A stretch of DNA of 64,000 bases from Burkholderia ubonensis (GTDB lineage Bacteria; Pseudomonadota; Gammaproteobacteria; Burkholderiales; Burkholderiaceae). Location of the stretch: contig NZ_CP013420.1 in NCBI RefSeq assembly GCF_001718695.1, positions 2,666,001 to 2,730,000 on the forward strand, given 5' to 3'. The notes below the pieces were generated by a model. It did not search any database, was not told the DNA's origin, and was given only the letters and a program-made list of their open reading frames with translations. The position numbers were made by a program, and so were the translations under genes. Below, in pieces: positions 17,084 through 26,270 of the stretch; the stretch's first letter is position 1, and each line of letters starts with the position of its first letter.

Positions 17084-17124
17084 GCATGCAACAAGGGGCG
17101 TCGTCGACGCCCCTTGTTGCATGC
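17084..17124. terminator. Strong bidirectional hairpin
   Basis: A perfect 19-base inverted repeat (GCATGCAACAAGGGGCGTC at 17084-17102 against its complement at 17106-17124) with a three-base loop. It sits between the convergent FTR1 and minus-strand small genes. There is no T-run, but its strength and place suggest a shared terminator. Confidence 0.7.
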
Positions 17125-17142
17125 GCCCGTCGTGCGGGCCGT

Positions 17143-17361
17143 TCACTGATGACCGTCGATCCACGCGCGCGCCCATTCGAGCCCCGCGACGCGCGCCTCG
17201 TCCTCGGTATCGAACACGCCGAGCACGCCCGATGCCTCGACGAGCTTGTTGTTCTGCGTGATCGTGCCGCTTGCCGCGAAGCGCTCGGGCTGCATGATCT
17301 CGTCCTGCTGCAGGATCGCGTGGCCCCAGATCTGGTAGCCGTGGTAGGTTTCCGCTTCCAT
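17143..17361 (-). CDS. Small conserved hypothetical protein, 72 aa
   Basis: I do not recognise a function. The protein starts MEAETYHGYQIWGHAILQQD and ends GLEWARAWIDGHQ. It is acidic, soluble, without signal peptide or cysteine, and reads as a small alpha/beta fold. A second protein of similar size and composition, with the same alternation of a beta-rich first half and a helical acidic tail, is encoded at 25013-25234; they may belong to one family. Its start overlaps the stop of the upstream gene by one base (TAATG), so the two are probably co-translated. Confidence 0.7.
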   Translation of the reverse strand: MEAETYHGYQIWGHAILQQDEIMQPERFAASGTITQNNKLVEASGVLGVFDTEDEARVAGLEWARAWIDGHQ

Positions 17362-17837
17362 TATCGTGTCACCTTGGCGGGGCCGTTGCGGGTGCCGACG
17401 CGCAGCACGTTGCCGTCCGGCGTGTATTGCCGCGGGATGTCGGTGAAGGCGAGGCCATGCGGCGAATCCTGCGCGTCCGGCTGCATCACCGTGAGCCGGC
17501 CCGGCGCGGGCTGGGCGACGGGGCGCGGCGCGGCCGGCGCGTCGGCCGCCGCGGCAGGCGGTCGATGCGGCGTGGCTTTGACGGCTTGCGCGACGCGGCG
17601 CTTGTGCGGCTTGACGGAAGCCTTCGGTTGAGCGCTGGCGTGCTTTTCCGCGGTCTTGCCGCCGGCATGCGAGTCGGCACTGCTGCCGGTACGTGCGGTA
17701 GGCGTATGGGCATCCGCCGCGTGCGCGGCCGGCGTGCGCGCCTCGGGCGGATTCCACACCTCGACGTAGTGCTCGGCCGCCCAGCCCGTCGACGCGACGC
17801 TCAGCGCCAGCAATCCGCATCCAAACAGTCTTACCAT
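17361..17837 (-). CDS. Hypothetical secreted Ala/Pro/His-rich protein
   Basis: 158 residues, no function recognised. Residues 1-20 look like a signal peptide (RLFGCGLLALSVASTGWAA). Residues 30-115 are low-complexity, rich in Ala, Pro, His, Lys and Thr, with a basic patch KPHKRRVAQAVK. The last 40 residues (GLAFTDIPRQYTPDGNVLRV) are more ordered and probably the conserved part. It overlaps the next gene by one base and lies 50 bp below glmS in the same direction. Envelope location is predicted from the signal only. Confidence 0.65.
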   Translation of the reverse strand: MVRLFGCGLLALSVASTGWAAEHYVEVWNPPEARTPAAHAADAHTPTARTGSSADSHAGGKTAEKHASAQPKASVKPHKRRVAQAVKATPHRPPAAAADAPAAPRPVAQPAPGRLTVMQPDAQDSPHGLAFTDIPRQYTPDGNVLRVGTRNGPAKVTR

Positions 17838-17887
17838 GGTCTCTCCGTCAGTCTCGTCGGCGCGCCGGGCTGCGCTGCGCCGATTGC

Positions 17888-19705
17888 TTATTCCACCGTC
17901 ACCGATTTCGCGAGATTGCGCGGCTTGTCGACGTCGGTGCCGCGCGCGCAGGCCGTGTGATACGCGAGCAGCTGCAGCGGCACGACGTGCAGGATCGGCG
18001 ACAGCTGGCCGTAGTGCTCCGGCATCCGGATCACGTGCAGGCCGTCGTCGTTGACGATCTGCGTGTCCGCGTCCGCGAACACGTACAGCTCGCCGCCGCG
18101 CGCGCGCACTTCCTGCATGTTCGACTTCAGCTTCTCGAGCAGCGTGTCGTTCGGCGCGACCGTGACGACCGGCATCGCTTCCGTGACGAGCGCGAGCGGC
18201 CCGTGCTTCAGTTCGCCCGCCGGATACGCCTCGGCGTGGATGTACGAGATTTCCTTCAGCTTCAGCGCCCCTTCGAGCGCGATCGGGTAGTGCAGCCCGC
18301 GGCCGAGGAACAGCGCGTTCTCCTTGCGTGCGAATTCCTCCGACCACGCGATGATCTGCGGCTCGAGCGCGAGCACGCTGTTCAGCGCGGCCGGCAGGTG
18401 GCGCAGCTGCTTCAGGTATTCGGCTTCCTGCGCGGCGTCGACGTGCCCGCGCAGCTTGCCGAGCGTTGCGGCCAGCACGAACAGCCCGACGAGCTGGGTC
18501 GTGAACGCCTTCGTCGACGCGACGCCGATCTCGGTGCCCGCATGCGTGAGGAACTGCAGCTCGGTGAGGCGCACCATCGCGCTCGTCGCGACGTTGCACA
18601 CCGCGAGTGTGTGCGCATGGCCGAGCGACTGCGCGTGCTTGAGCGCCGCGAGCGTGTCGGCCGTCTCGCCCGACTGCGAGATCACGACGACGAGCTGGCG
18701 CGGGTTCGGCACCGATTCGCGGTAGCGGTATTCGCTCGCGATCTCGACCTGGGTCGGGATCTTCGCGATCGATTCGAGCCAGTATTTCGCGGTCAGGCCC
18801 GAGTAGTAGCTGGTGCCGCACGCGAGGATCAGCAGGCTGTCGATCTCGCCGAACGCGGCGGCCGCGGCGTCGCCGAACAACGACGCGTCGAACGCGTCGG
18901 CCTGCGGGATCGTGTCGCTGATCGCACGCGGCTGCTCGAAGATTTCCTTCTGCATGAAGTGCCGGTACGGCCCGAGCTCGACCGCGCCGCCGTACGCGCT
19001 GACGACGCGCACTTCGCGCTGCGCCGCCGCGCCGTGACGGTCGACGATCTTCACGCCGTCGAGCGACAGCTCGCACACGTCGCCTTCCTCGAGGAAGGTG
19101 AAGTGGTCGGTGCTGCCCGCCAGCGCGAGCGCGTCGGATGCGAGGAAGTTCTCGCCGGCGCCGTAGCCGACGACGAGCGGCGAGCCCTGGCGCGCGCCGA
19201 CGACCGTGTGCGGCTGGTCCTTGTGGATCACCGCGATCGCATACGCGCCGTGCAGCTGCTGCACCGCGTCGCGCACCGCGGCGAACAGGTCGCCGCGATA
19301 CAGGCTGTGCACGAGGTGCGCGATCACCTCGGTGTCGGTCTGCGACACGAATTCGTAGCCCTTCGCGCGCAGCGCGTCGCGCAGCGGCTCGAAGTTCTCG
19401 ATGATGCCGTTGTGGACGAGCGCGAGCGCGTTCGACGAGAAGATCGGGTGCGCGTTGTGCGTGACCGGCGCGCCGTGCGTGGCCCAGCGCGTGTGCGCGA
19501 TGCCCGTGACGCCTTCGAGATGCGACTCGCGCACCTGCGCGTCGAGGTCGGCGACGCGCGCGACGCTGCGCGCGCGGTGCGGTGCGTCCGGTTCCAGCAC
19601 GGCGACGCCGCACGAATCGTAGCCACGGTATTCGAGGCGCCGCAGACCTTCGATCAGCACCGGAACGATATTACGCTTTGCAACTGCGCCGACAATGCCG
19701 CACAT
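17888..19705 (-). CDS. glmS: Glutamine--fructose-6-phosphate aminotransferase (isomerising)
   Basis: 605 residues, usual length. It makes glucosamine-6-phosphate from fructose-6-phosphate and glutamine, the entry to UDP-GlcNAc for peptidoglycan and LPS. The N-terminal nucleophile is Cys2 in MCGIVGAVA; the glutaminase domain (1-240) includes [15 protein letters not shown]. Two SIS domains follow ([39 protein letters not shown]), and the chain ends KSVTVE, the conserved catalytic tail. It lies 52 bp downstream of glmU, giving the usual glmU-glmS order. No glmS ribozyme is visible upstream. Confidence 0.97.
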   Translation of the reverse strand: MCGIVGAVAKRNIVPVLIEGLRRLEYRGYDSCGVAVLEPDAPHRARSVARVADLDAQVRESHLEGVTGIAHTRWATHGAPVTHNAHPIFSSNALALVHNGIIENFEPLRDALRAKGYEFVSQTDTEVIAHLVHSLYRGDLFAAVRDAVQQLHGAYAIAVIHKDQPHTVVGARQGSPLVVGYGAGENFLASDALALAGSTDHFTFLEEGDVCELSLDGVKIVDRHGAAAQREVRVVSAYGGAVELGPYRHFMQKEIFEQPRAISDTIPQADAFDASLFGDAAAAAFGEIDSLLILACGTSYYSGLTAKYWLESIAKIPTQVEIASEYRYRESVPNPRQLVVVISQSGETADTLAALKHAQSLGHAHTLAVCNVATSAMVRLTELQFLTHAGTEIGVASTKAFTTQLVGLFVLAATLGKLRGHVDAAQEAEYLKQLRHLPAALNSVLALEPQIIAWSEEFARKENALFLGRGLHYPIALEGALKLKEISYIHAEAYPAGELKHGPLALVTEAMPVVTVAPNDTLLEKLKSNMQEVRARGGELYVFADADTQIVNDDGLHVIRMPEHYGQLSPILHVVPLQLLAYHTACARGTDVDKPRNLAKSVTVE

Positions 19706-19757
19706 GGAAACAGTCCTGTAAGTCGAAGCGGGCGCGACCATGGCGCCCGCGGGGTGT

Positions 19758-21119
19758 TCAGCCTTTCTTCTTGACCGGGCGCACGTAGCCGCTCTTCGCG
19801 GTCTGCGTCTTGTCGTTCAACGCGAGCATGCCTTCGGCCACGTCCTTCCAGATCGTCGTGCCCGCGGCGATCGTCACGCCGCGCCCGACGCGCACCGGCG
19901 CGACCAGCTGCGTGTCCGAGCCGACGAACACGTCGTCCTCGATCACGGTGCGGAACTTGTTCGCGCCGTCGTAGTTGCAGGTGATCGTGCCCGCGCCGAT
20001 GTTCACGCGCGCGCCGATGTCGGCGTCGCCGATGTACGTGAGGTGGTTCGCCTTCGAGCCGTGGCCGATCACCGCGTTCTTCACCTCGACGAAGTTGCCG
20101 ACGTGCGCCTCGTCCGCGAGCTGCGCGCCCGGGCGCAGCCGCGCGTACGGGCCGATCACCGTGTGCGCGCCGAGCTCGGCGCCGTCGATGTGCGTGAACG
20201 CGTCGATGCGCGCGCCCGCGCCGATCGACGCGTTGCGGATCACGCAGTTCGCGCCGATCGTCACGTCGTCGGCGAGCGTCACGTTGCCTTCGAACACGCA
20301 GTTCACGTCGATCGACACGTCGCGGCCGCAGCGCAGCGTGCCGCGCACGTCGAGGCGCGCCGGGTCGGCGAGCGTCACGCCGTCGACGAGCAGCGCGTCG
20401 GCGAGGTTGCGCTGGTGCACGCGCTCGAGCTCCGCGAGCTGCGCCTTGCTGTTCACGCCGAGCGTTTCCCATTCGGCGTCCGGCTGCGCGGTGACGACCT
20501 CGAAGCCGGCGTCGATCGCCAGCTCGACGACGTCGGTCAGGTAGTACTCGCCCTGCGCGTTGTCGTTGTTCAGCGCGCCGAGCCACATCGCGAGCTGCGC
20601 GGTCGGCGTGACGACGATGCCGGTGTTGATCTCGGCGATCTTCTGCTCTTCGGGCGACGCGTCCTTCTGCTCGACGATGCGCGTGACGAAGCCGGCCGGG
20701 TCGCGCACGATGCGGCCGTAGCCGGTCGGATCGTCGAGCGTGACCGTCAGGATGCCGTAGCGGCCTTCGCGCGCGGCGGCGACGAGGCGCTCGAGCGTGG
20801 ACACGCGGGTGAGCGGCACGTCGCCGTACAGCACGAGGGTCGGCTGCGCGGGATCGAGCAGCGGCAGCGCCTGGCGCACCGCGTGGCCGGTGCCGAGCTG
20901 CTCGGCCTGCACCGCGAACTGCACGTCGGGCGCGGCGACGGCAGCCTGCACCTGCTCCGCGCCGTGGCCGACGACGACCACGAGCCGGGACGGCTGCAGC
21001 GCGCGCGCGGTGGCGATGACGTGGGAGAGGAGGGGCCTGCCGGCCAGAGGATGAAGCACTTTCGGCAGCGCGGAACGCATGCGCTTGCCGGTGCCTGCCG
21101 CCAAAATCACGATATTCAT
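19758..21119 (-). CDS. glmU: Bifunctional GlcNAc-1-P uridyltransferase / GlcN-1-P acetyltransferase
   Basis: 453 residues, matching the family. The N-terminal pyrophosphorylase domain opens [20 protein letters not shown], with LYGDVPLTR further in. The C-terminal left-handed beta-helix shows hexapeptide repeats ([34 protein letters not shown]) and the acetyltransferase region [13 protein letters not shown]. It produces UDP-GlcNAc and is followed by glmS. The start ATG at 21119 begins directly at the nucleotide-binding loop, as in other GlmU proteins. Confidence 0.97.
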   Translation of the reverse strand: MNIVILAAGTGKRMRSALPKVLHPLAGRPLLSHVIATARALQPSRLVVVVGHGAEQVQAAVAAPDVQFAVQAEQLGTGHAVRQALPLLDPAQPTLVLYGDVPLTRVSTLERLVAAAREGRYGILTVTLDDPTGYGRIVRDPAGFVTRIVEQKDASPEEQKIAEINTGIVVTPTAQLAMWLGALNNDNAQGEYYLTDVVELAIDAGFEVVTAQPDAEWETLGVNSKAQLAELERVHQRNLADALLVDGVTLADPARLDVRGTLRCGRDVSIDVNCVFEGNVTLADDVTIGANCVIRNASIGAGARIDAFTHIDGAELGAHTVIGPYARLRPGAQLADEAHVGNFVEVKNAVIGHGSKANHLTYIGDADIGARVNIGAGTITCNYDGANKFRTVIEDDVFVGSDTQLVAPVRVGRGVTIAAGTTIWKDVAEGMLALNDKTQTAKSGYVRPVKKKG

Positions 21120-21229
21120 GGCGCCAGCTTGTCTGAAGAGTTCGAAGCTAATCATTTTAGCATGGGCCCCACCCGCCGAGCGGGGCTGGCGGGCCCGCCC
21201 GGCGGGCGTCGCCGGGCCCTGCGCGGCGC

Positions 21230-22228
21230 TTACAGATCGTCGAACCGGACGAGCGAGATCGGTTGGGCCGCGCCCGGCGCAGCCGCGTCGTCGCCCGTCG
21301 AGCACGGTTCCTCGTCGAACGCGATGTCGCCCTGCGGATCGGCCTCGCCGGTCGCGCGCAGCGCCGTGAACGGGAACAGCGTGGTGTCCATCAGGTGCGA
21401 CGGCACGACCTTCGCGAGCGCGTTGAACATGTTGTCGACGCGGCCCGGGAAGCGCTTGTCCCACTCGCGGATCAGCGCCTTCATTTCCGCGCGCTTCAGG
21501 TTCGGCTGGCTGCCGCACAGGTTGCACGGGATGATCGGGAATTCGCGCAGCTCCGCATACTTCTCGAGGTCGGTTTCCTTCACGTACGCGAGCGGGCGGA
21601 TCACGACGTTCTTGCCGTCGTCCGACTGCAGCTTCGGCGGCATCCCCTTCAGCTTGCCGCCGTAGAACATGTTCAGGAGCAGCGTCTGCACGATGTCGTC
21701 GCGGTGATGGCCGAGCGCGATCTTGGTCGCGCCGAGCTCGCCCGCGACGCGGTACAGGATCCCGCGGCGCAGCCGCGAGCACAGCGAGCAGGTGGTCTTG
21801 CCCTCGGGCACGAGGCGCTTGACGATGCTGTAGGTGTCCTGGTTCTCGATGTGGAACGGCACGCCGATCCGCGTCAGGTACTCGGGCAGCACGTGCTCCG
21901 GGAAGCCCGGCTGCTTCTGGTCGAGGTTGACGGCGACGATGTCGAAGTCGATCGGCGCGCGCTCGCGCAGGCGCAGCAGCACGTCGAGCATCGCGTAGCT
22001 GTCCTTGCCGCCCGACAGGCAGACCATCACCTTGTCGCCGTGCTCGATCATGTTGTAGTCGCCGATCGCCTGGCCGACCTGGCGCACGATGCGCTTGAAC
22101 AGCTTGTTGTTCTCGTACGCTTCCTTTTGCTCGCGGCGCGTCAGCGCCGGGCGGCCGGCGTCGGCCGCCGCGGCATCGGCCGCCGCTTCATTCAGATGGG
22201 GGAGATGGGGGGTATGGGGGGCGTTCAT
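21230..22228 (-). CDS. ttcA: tRNA cytidine(32) 2-sulfurtransferase TtcA
   Basis: 332 residues. PP-loop ATPase motif [12 protein letters not shown], the iron-sulfur cysteines in [16 protein letters not shown] and [15 protein letters not shown], and the C-terminal [12 protein letters not shown] are all present. It thiolates C32 of certain tRNAs. The N-terminal 40 residues are a low-complexity Pro/His/Ala stretch that varies between species. Its start overlaps the folB stop by four bases (ATGA), so the two are translationally coupled. Confidence 0.95.
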   Translation of the reverse strand: MNAPHTPHLPHLNEAAADAAAADAGRPALTRREQKEAYENNKLFKRIVRQVGQAIGDYNMIEHGDKVMVCLSGGKDSYAMLDVLLRLRERAPIDFDIVAVNLDQKQPGFPEHVLPEYLTRIGVPFHIENQDTYSIVKRLVPEGKTTCSLCSRLRRGILYRVAGELGATKIALGHHRDDIVQTLLLNMFYGGKLKGMPPKLQSDDGKNVVIRPLAYVKETDLEKYAELREFPIIPCNLCGSQPNLKRAEMKALIREWDKRFPGRVDNMFNALAKVVPSHLMDTTLFPFTALRATGEADPQGDIAFDEEPCSTGDDAAAPGAAQPISLVRFDDL

Positions 22229-22629
22229 GCGCGCTCCTCGTCCTTGATGCGAAAGACTTCGACGCCGACGGCGTCGCAGTCCGGATAGGCGTCCGGTTTC
22301 TCGGTACGGACGCGTACCGCGCGCACGGCGTCGTGCGCCAGCAGGCGCGCGGCGATCGCGTCGCACAGCGTTTCCTGCAGGTGGATGTGGCCGCGCGCCA
22401 CGCACTGCGCGACGCTCTGCTTCATCAGGTCGTAGTCGACGACTTCATGCAGCCGGTCGTCGACGGGGGTGGACTGCGCAAGCGGCACGAACAGGTCGAC
22501 ATTGATGACGACGCGCTGCTCGCCGCGCTTCTCGTGCTCGAATGCCCCGATGTTGATATGCACCTCGTAGTCGCGCAGGTAGAGCCTGCGGCAATCCGCG
22601 AGGCGGGGGTGCAGGAGGGCGGAATGCAT
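22225..22629 (-). CDS. folB: Dihydroneopterin aldolase
   Basis: 134 residues. The FolB family features are visible: the N-terminal [20 protein letters not shown] with the substrate glutamate, the beta strand [24 protein letters not shown] and the catalytic lysine in [20 protein letters not shown]. It cleaves dihydroneopterin to 6-hydroxymethyl-dihydropterin in folate synthesis. The start ATG at 22629 is favoured over an upstream extension of 27 residues that is not family-like. It lies between an SDR-like gene and ttcA in one direction. Confidence 0.93.
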   Translation of the reverse strand: MHSALLHPRLADCRRLYLRDYEVHINIGAFEHEKRGEQRVVINVDLFVPLAQSTPVDDRLHEVVDYDLMKQSVAQCVARGHIHLQETLCDAIAARLLAHDAVRAVRVRTEKPDAYPDCDAVGVEVFRIKDEERA

Positions 22630-22684
22630 GGTCGTTCCAGTCAAATTGGCGTGCGCGCACGCAAAGCGGCGCGGGCGGCGGCCG

Positions 22685-23446
22685 TCATGGCGCGCGCCCG
22701 TGCGGTTCATTCGGGCCGGCGGCAGGCGGCACCAGGTGCTCGCCGCCGTCGACGGTCAGCGTCGCGCCGGTGATGCCGGGCGCGTCCGCCAGGTAGCAGG
22801 CCGCCGCCGCGATGTCGTCGGCGTGCGGCGCGCGCCCGCGCACGAGCGCCGCGATGCGCACCTTCGGCGCGAGCGTCAGCGCCAGCGCGGCGGTCGCGCG
22901 GTTCAGCGCGGCCTGCATCAGCGCGTGCGACAGCCGTTCGGGCGCCGGGTGGAACAGCGCCTGGTCCAGCACGTGGATCGCGCACGCGCGCAGCGCTTCG
23001 TCGGCGCGCGCGGCGTCGGGCGTCGCGGCGTCGAGCGCGCGGGCCAGCGCGAGCGGCGCGGCGACGTTGCGGGCCAGCGCGGCGGCGAGCGACGCGTGGC
23101 GCACCGAGCGCGCGTCGTCGGCGCCCGTCGGCGCGCTGTGGAACACGACGCACGCCGGCCGGCCGAGCGCCGCGCCGCAGGCCGCGACGAGCCCGGCCGC
23201 CTCGGCTTCGAGGGCCAGATCGGCATCGAGCACGGCCGCGCGGCGCCCGAGCGCCCCGACCTCGGCGACGAGCGCGTCGGACACGGCGGGCGGCGCGTCG
23301 CGGCCGCGCTGCAGCGCGACGTCCCAGCCGCGCCGGGCGAACCCCGTGGCGAGCGCGCGGCCGATCGACGCGGCGTCGGCCGCGCTGTCCAGGGCGCCCG
23401 CGACGAGCACCACGCGCGCGGTCGACGTATCGGCTGAAACGGTCAT
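22685..23446 (-). CDS. SDR-like protein lacking the catalytic Tyr-Lys pair
   Basis: 253 residues with a short-chain dehydrogenase fold. The N-terminal cofactor strand is altered (RVVLVAGALDSAADAASIG), the middle holds ARNVAAPLALARAL, and the C-terminus keeps the typical AACYLADAPGITGATLTVDGG. Where active SDRs have YxxSK, this protein reads ERLSHALMQAALNR, with neither Tyr nor Lys in place. It may be inactive as an oxidoreductase or a structural or regulatory relative. The position just before folB suggests a link to pterin metabolism, such as a FolM-like ancestor. Its start codon lies only 13 bp from the divergent methyltransferase start. Confidence 0.82.
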   Translation of the reverse strand: MTVSADTSTARVVLVAGALDSAADAASIGRALATGFARRGWDVALQRGRDAPPAVSDALVAEVGALGRRAAVLDADLALEAEAAGLVAACGAALGRPACVVFHSAPTGADDARSVRHASLAAALARNVAAPLALARALDAATPDAARADEALRACAIHVLDQALFHPAPERLSHALMQAALNRATAALALTLAPKVRIAALVRGRAPHADDIAAAACYLADAPGITGATLTVDGGEHLVPPAAGPNEPHGRAP

Positions 23447-23459
23447 TTACAATGCCGGG

Positions 23460-24671
23460 ATGAACCCGAAAGCTCACGAACCCGCTAGTTTACCTGCTCC
23501 CGGCCCCGACGCGCTTGCGCAGTCCGAAACCCTCGCCGCGCAGCTGCGCGGCGAGATCGCGGCGGCCGGCGGCTGGCTGCCGTTCGACCTCTTCATGGAG
23601 CGCGCGCTGTACGCGCCCGGCCTCGGCTACTACAGCGGCGGCGCCCGCAAGTTCGGCCGCCGCGCCGACGACGGCAGCGACTTCGTCACCGCGCCCGAGC
23701 TGTCGCCGCTGTTCGCGCAGACGCTCGCGCGGCCCGTCGCGCAGGCGCTCGCGGCGAGCGGCACGCGCCGCGTGATGGAATTCGGCGCGGGCACCGGCAA
23801 GCTGGCGGCGGGGCTGCTCGCGGCGCTCGACGCGCTGGCGGCCGAGCTCGACGAATACCTGATTGTCGACCTGTCCGGCGAGTTGCGCGAGCGGCAACGC
23901 GACACGATCGCCGCTGCTGCTCCCGGCCTCGCGTCGAAGGTGCGCTGGCTCGACGCGCTGCCCGAGCGCTTCGAGGGCGTCGTGGTCGGCAACGAGGTGC
24001 TCGACGCGATGCCGGTGCGGCTGTTCGCGAAGGCGGACGGCGCGTGGCGCGAGCGCGGCGTCGCGCTCGACGCGCGGCAGGCGTTCGTGTTCGAGGACCG
24101 GCCGGCCGCGCCGGCCGCGTCGGCCGACTTGCCGCCGGCGCTCGCCGCGCTCGATGCCGATGCCGATGCCGGCGACGGCTACGTGACCGAGACGCACGAG
24201 GCGGCGCTCGCGTTCACCCGCACCGTCTGCACGATGCTCGCGCGCGGTGCGGTGCTGCTGATCGACTACGGTTTCCCCGCGCACGAGTACTACCATCCGC
24301 AGCGCGACCGCGGCACGCTGATGTGCCACTACCGGCACCGCGCACACGATGATCCGTTCCTCTATCCGGGCCTGCAGGACATTACCGCGCACGTCGAATT
24401 CTCGGGGATCTACGCGGCTGGCGTCGCGACCGGCGCGGACCTGCTCGGCTACACGTCGCAGGCGCGCTTCCTGCTCAATGCGGGCATCACCGACGTGCTC
24501 GCCGCGATCGATCCGTCCGACGTCCACGCGTTCCTGCCCGCCGCGAACGCGGTGCAGAAGCTGATCTCGGAAGCGGAGATGGGCGAGCTGTTCAAGGTGA
24601 TCGCGTTCTCGCGCGGCCTCGACGGCACGCTCGACGCGTTCGCGCGCGGCGACCGCTCGCATGCGCTCTGA
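23460..24671 (+). CDS. MidA/NDUFAF7-family SAM-dependent methyltransferase
   Basis: 403 residues of COG1565 (formerly DUF185). The SAM-binding motif is RVMEFGAGTGKLAAGLL; other family stretches are LPFDLFMERALYAPGLGYYS, VVVGNEVLDAMPVRLF, LLIDYGFPAHEYYHPQRDRG and CHYRHRAHDDPF. In mitochondria the homologue methylates an Arg of a complex I subunit; whether the bacterial enzyme does the same is not established. The start MNPKAHEPASL at 23460 leaves only 13 bp to the divergent SDR start. A DUF2905 gene follows by 12 bp. Confidence 0.9.
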   Translation: MNPKAHEPASLPAPGPDALAQSETLAAQLRGEIAAAGGWLPFDLFMERALYAPGLGYYSGGARKFGRRADDGSDFVTAPELSPLFAQTLARPVAQALAASGTRRVMEFGAGTGKLAAGLLAALDALAAELDEYLIVDLSGELRERQRDTIAAAAPGLASKVRWLDALPERFEGVVVGNEVLDAMPVRLFAKADGAWRERGVALDARQAFVFEDRPAAPAASADLPPALAALDADADAGDGYVTETHEAALAFTRTVCTMLARGAVLLIDYGFPAHEYYHPQRDRGTLMCHYRHRAHDDPFLYPGLQDITAHVEFSGIYAAGVATGADLLGYTSQARFLLNAGITDVLAAIDPSDVHAFLPAANAVQKLISEAEMGELFKVIAFSRGLDGTLDAFARGDRSHAL

Positions 24672-24683
24672 CGGGAACGGCCG

Positions 24684-24878
24684 ATGCTGCGCTGGCTGAT
24701 GGCGTCATTCGTCGCGGTGATGATCCTCACGCGCTGCTGGCCGTGGCTCGGCAAGCTGGGCGTCGGGCGGCTGCCCGGCGACGTGACGCTGACGCTCGGC
24801 GGGCGGCGCTACCCGTTTCCGTTCATGTCGACGCTGGTGATCACGATGCTGGTGTCGATGGTCGCGCGGCTGCTGTGA
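24684..24878 (+). CDS. DUF2905 family small membrane protein
   Basis: 64 residues with two hydrophobic segments (LMASFVAVMILTRCWPWL and FMSTLVITMLVSMVARLL) joined by GKLGVGRLPGDVTLTLGGRR, the conserved DUF2905 loop. Function unknown. It lies 12 bp after the methyltransferase gene and is probably co-transcribed; the two families are often neighbours in proteobacteria, which I recall but cannot check here. Confidence 0.88.
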   Translation: MLRWLMASFVAVMILTRCWPWLGKLGVGRLPGDVTLTLGGRRYPFPFMSTLVITMLVSMVARLL

Positions 24879-24897
24879 GCGGCCCGCAACGGCGGCG

Positions 24898-24928
24898 GCG
24901 CGCCACGGCTGGGGTCGTGGCGCGCGCT
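24898..24928 (+). terminator. Hairpin after the DUF2905 gene
   Basis: GCGCGCCACG at 24898-24907 pairs perfectly with CGTGGCGCGC at 24916-24925, eight-base loop, followed by a weak CTTGAG. It lies 20 bases after the stop codon of the plus-strand operon. Confidence 0.5.
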
Positions 24929-25012
24929 TGAGGGTTGGGTTGGTGGCGGCGCGTGAGTCGAAGCTCGAGGTCCAAGCCCGAGGATCAACGCTCGCGGATC
25001 AAAGCGCACATC

Positions 25013-25234
25013 TCAAAGCTCGATCTCGCCGAGGATCCGGTGCGCGAGCGCGATCGCTTCCTCGAATGCCTCTTCCTCGCTCGTGCTCGTCGTATGGACG
25101 TCGTAGCGCATGTTTTCGGTCTCGCTGCCGTCGTCCCGGGCGAGGATCACGTAGCCCTGGAACTGGCCGTGGCCGGCGTGCCGGGTATGCGCCTTGGCCG
25201 TGTAGATGCCCTTCGTGAACGTGTTGGTGTCCAT
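25013..25234 (-). CDS. Small conserved hypothetical protein, 73 aa
   Basis: No function recognised. The protein opens MDTNTFTKGIYTAKAHTRHA, has a beta-rich middle (QFQGYVILARDDG, MRYDVHTTS) and ends with an acidic helix (SEEEAFEEAIALAHRILGEI). It has no signal peptide or membrane span and is probably cytosolic. Overall size and layout recall the 72-residue protein at 17143-17361. The ATG at 25234 was preferred to one at 25258 because the longer form adds eight unlike residues. It stands alone, with a gap of about 130 bp to the next minus-strand gene upstream. Confidence 0.7.
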   Translation of the reverse strand: MDTNTFTKGIYTAKAHTRHAGHGQFQGYVILARDDGSETENMRYDVHTTSTSEEEAFEEAIALAHRILGEIEL

Positions 25235-25361
25235 GATGCCTCTCCCGCAAAAGGACACTTCATCGTAGCACCGCGCCGCAACATGTACAGCACCGCGAAA
25301 CGGCGACCGATCGACGCGTCGCCGGTGCCCCGTTCGCGGCCCGTCCGCGCCCCGTCACGCG

Positions 25362-26270
25362 TCATCGTTCGAGCAGCGCCACGACCTCGTCGAGCGTCGG
25401 CGCGTGCGCGCCGGTGTGGCGGCACGCGGCGGCGCCCGCGGCGAGCGCGAACGCGAGGTGCTCCGGCCACGCCCGCTGCGGCGCCGCCATCAGGCTGAAC
25501 AGCATCCCGCCGATCGACGCGTCGCCCGCGCCGACCGTGTCGGCCACCTCGACGCGCGGCGGGCGCGCTTCGTGCGCGTCGCCGTCCGCGTACAGCGTCG
25601 CGGCGTCCGCGCCGCGCGTCACCAGCAGCGCCGCGCGCGGATTCAGCGCGCGCAGCGCTGCGATCGCAGCGGCCTCGCTGCCGCCGAACAGGTGCCGCAG
25701 GTCTTCGTCGGACGCCTTGATCAGGTCCGCGAGGCCCGCCATCTTCTCGAGCGTCGGCCGGTACGCGGCCGTCATCAGGTTCCGGTAATTCGGATCGAAG
25801 CTGATCTTCACGCCGCGCGCGTGCAGGTCGGCGGCGAGCGCGATCAGCGTGCCGGCGAGCGGCTCGCGCACGAGGCTGATGCAGCCGAAGTGCGCCCATT
25901 TCACGTGATCGGCCCAGCCGGCCGGCAGCCGCGCCGGGTCGAACGCGAGATCGGCGCTCGCTTCGCCGATGAAGAAATAGGCAGGCGGCCGCGTCTCGTG
26001 GACGATCGCGAGCAGCGGCGCTCGCGCGACGCGCTGCAGGAACCGCATGTCGAGCCCGGCCGCGTCGCTCGCGCGCCACAGCGTGTCGGAGAAGCAGTCC
26101 TCGCCGATCGCGCCGGCGAGCGCGCTCGGCACGCCGAGCCGCGCGACCGCGCGCGCGACGTTCCAGCCGGCGCCGCCCGGCACCGAAGTCCAGCGCGCGT
26201 CGCCCGCGCGCACCATGTCGGTCAGGATGTCGCCGGCGGACACGAACGCCGGAAAGCCGCCGCCGCTCAT
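25362..26270 (-). CDS. PfkB-family carbohydrate kinase (probable fructokinase)
   Basis: 302 residues of the ribokinase/PfkB fold. N-terminal FVSAGDILTDMV and PGGAGWNVARAVARLG are the first signature. The C-terminal VADTVGAGDASIGGML carries the GAGD anion hole and the catalytic Asp. The substrate is a sugar; the upstream AGE isomerase, overlapping by four bases, suggests fructose produced from mannose, which would be phosphorylated to fructose-6-phosphate. It is the last gene of a lacI-isomerase-kinase operon. Specificity is inferred from context. Confidence 0.87.
   Translation of the reverse strand: MSGGGFPAFVSAGDILTDMVRAGDARWTSVPGGAGWNVARAVARLGVPSALAGAIGEDCFSDTLWRASDAAGLDMRFLQRVARAPLLAIVHETRPPAYFFIGEASADLAFDPARLPAGWADHVKWAHFGCISLVREPLAGTLIALAADLHARGVKISFDPNYRNLMTAAYRPTLEKMAGLADLIKASDEDLRHLFGGSEAAAIAALRALNPRAALLVTRGADAATLYADGDAHEARPPRVEVADTVGAGDASIGGMLFSLMAAPQRAWPEHLAFALAAGAAACRHTGAHAPTLDEVVALLER

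Noticed and set aside
19706..19757. glmS ribozyme or riboswitch upstream of glmS
   Set aside because: The gap from glmU is only 52 bases and shows no ribozyme core; this ribozyme is typical of Gram-positive bacteria.
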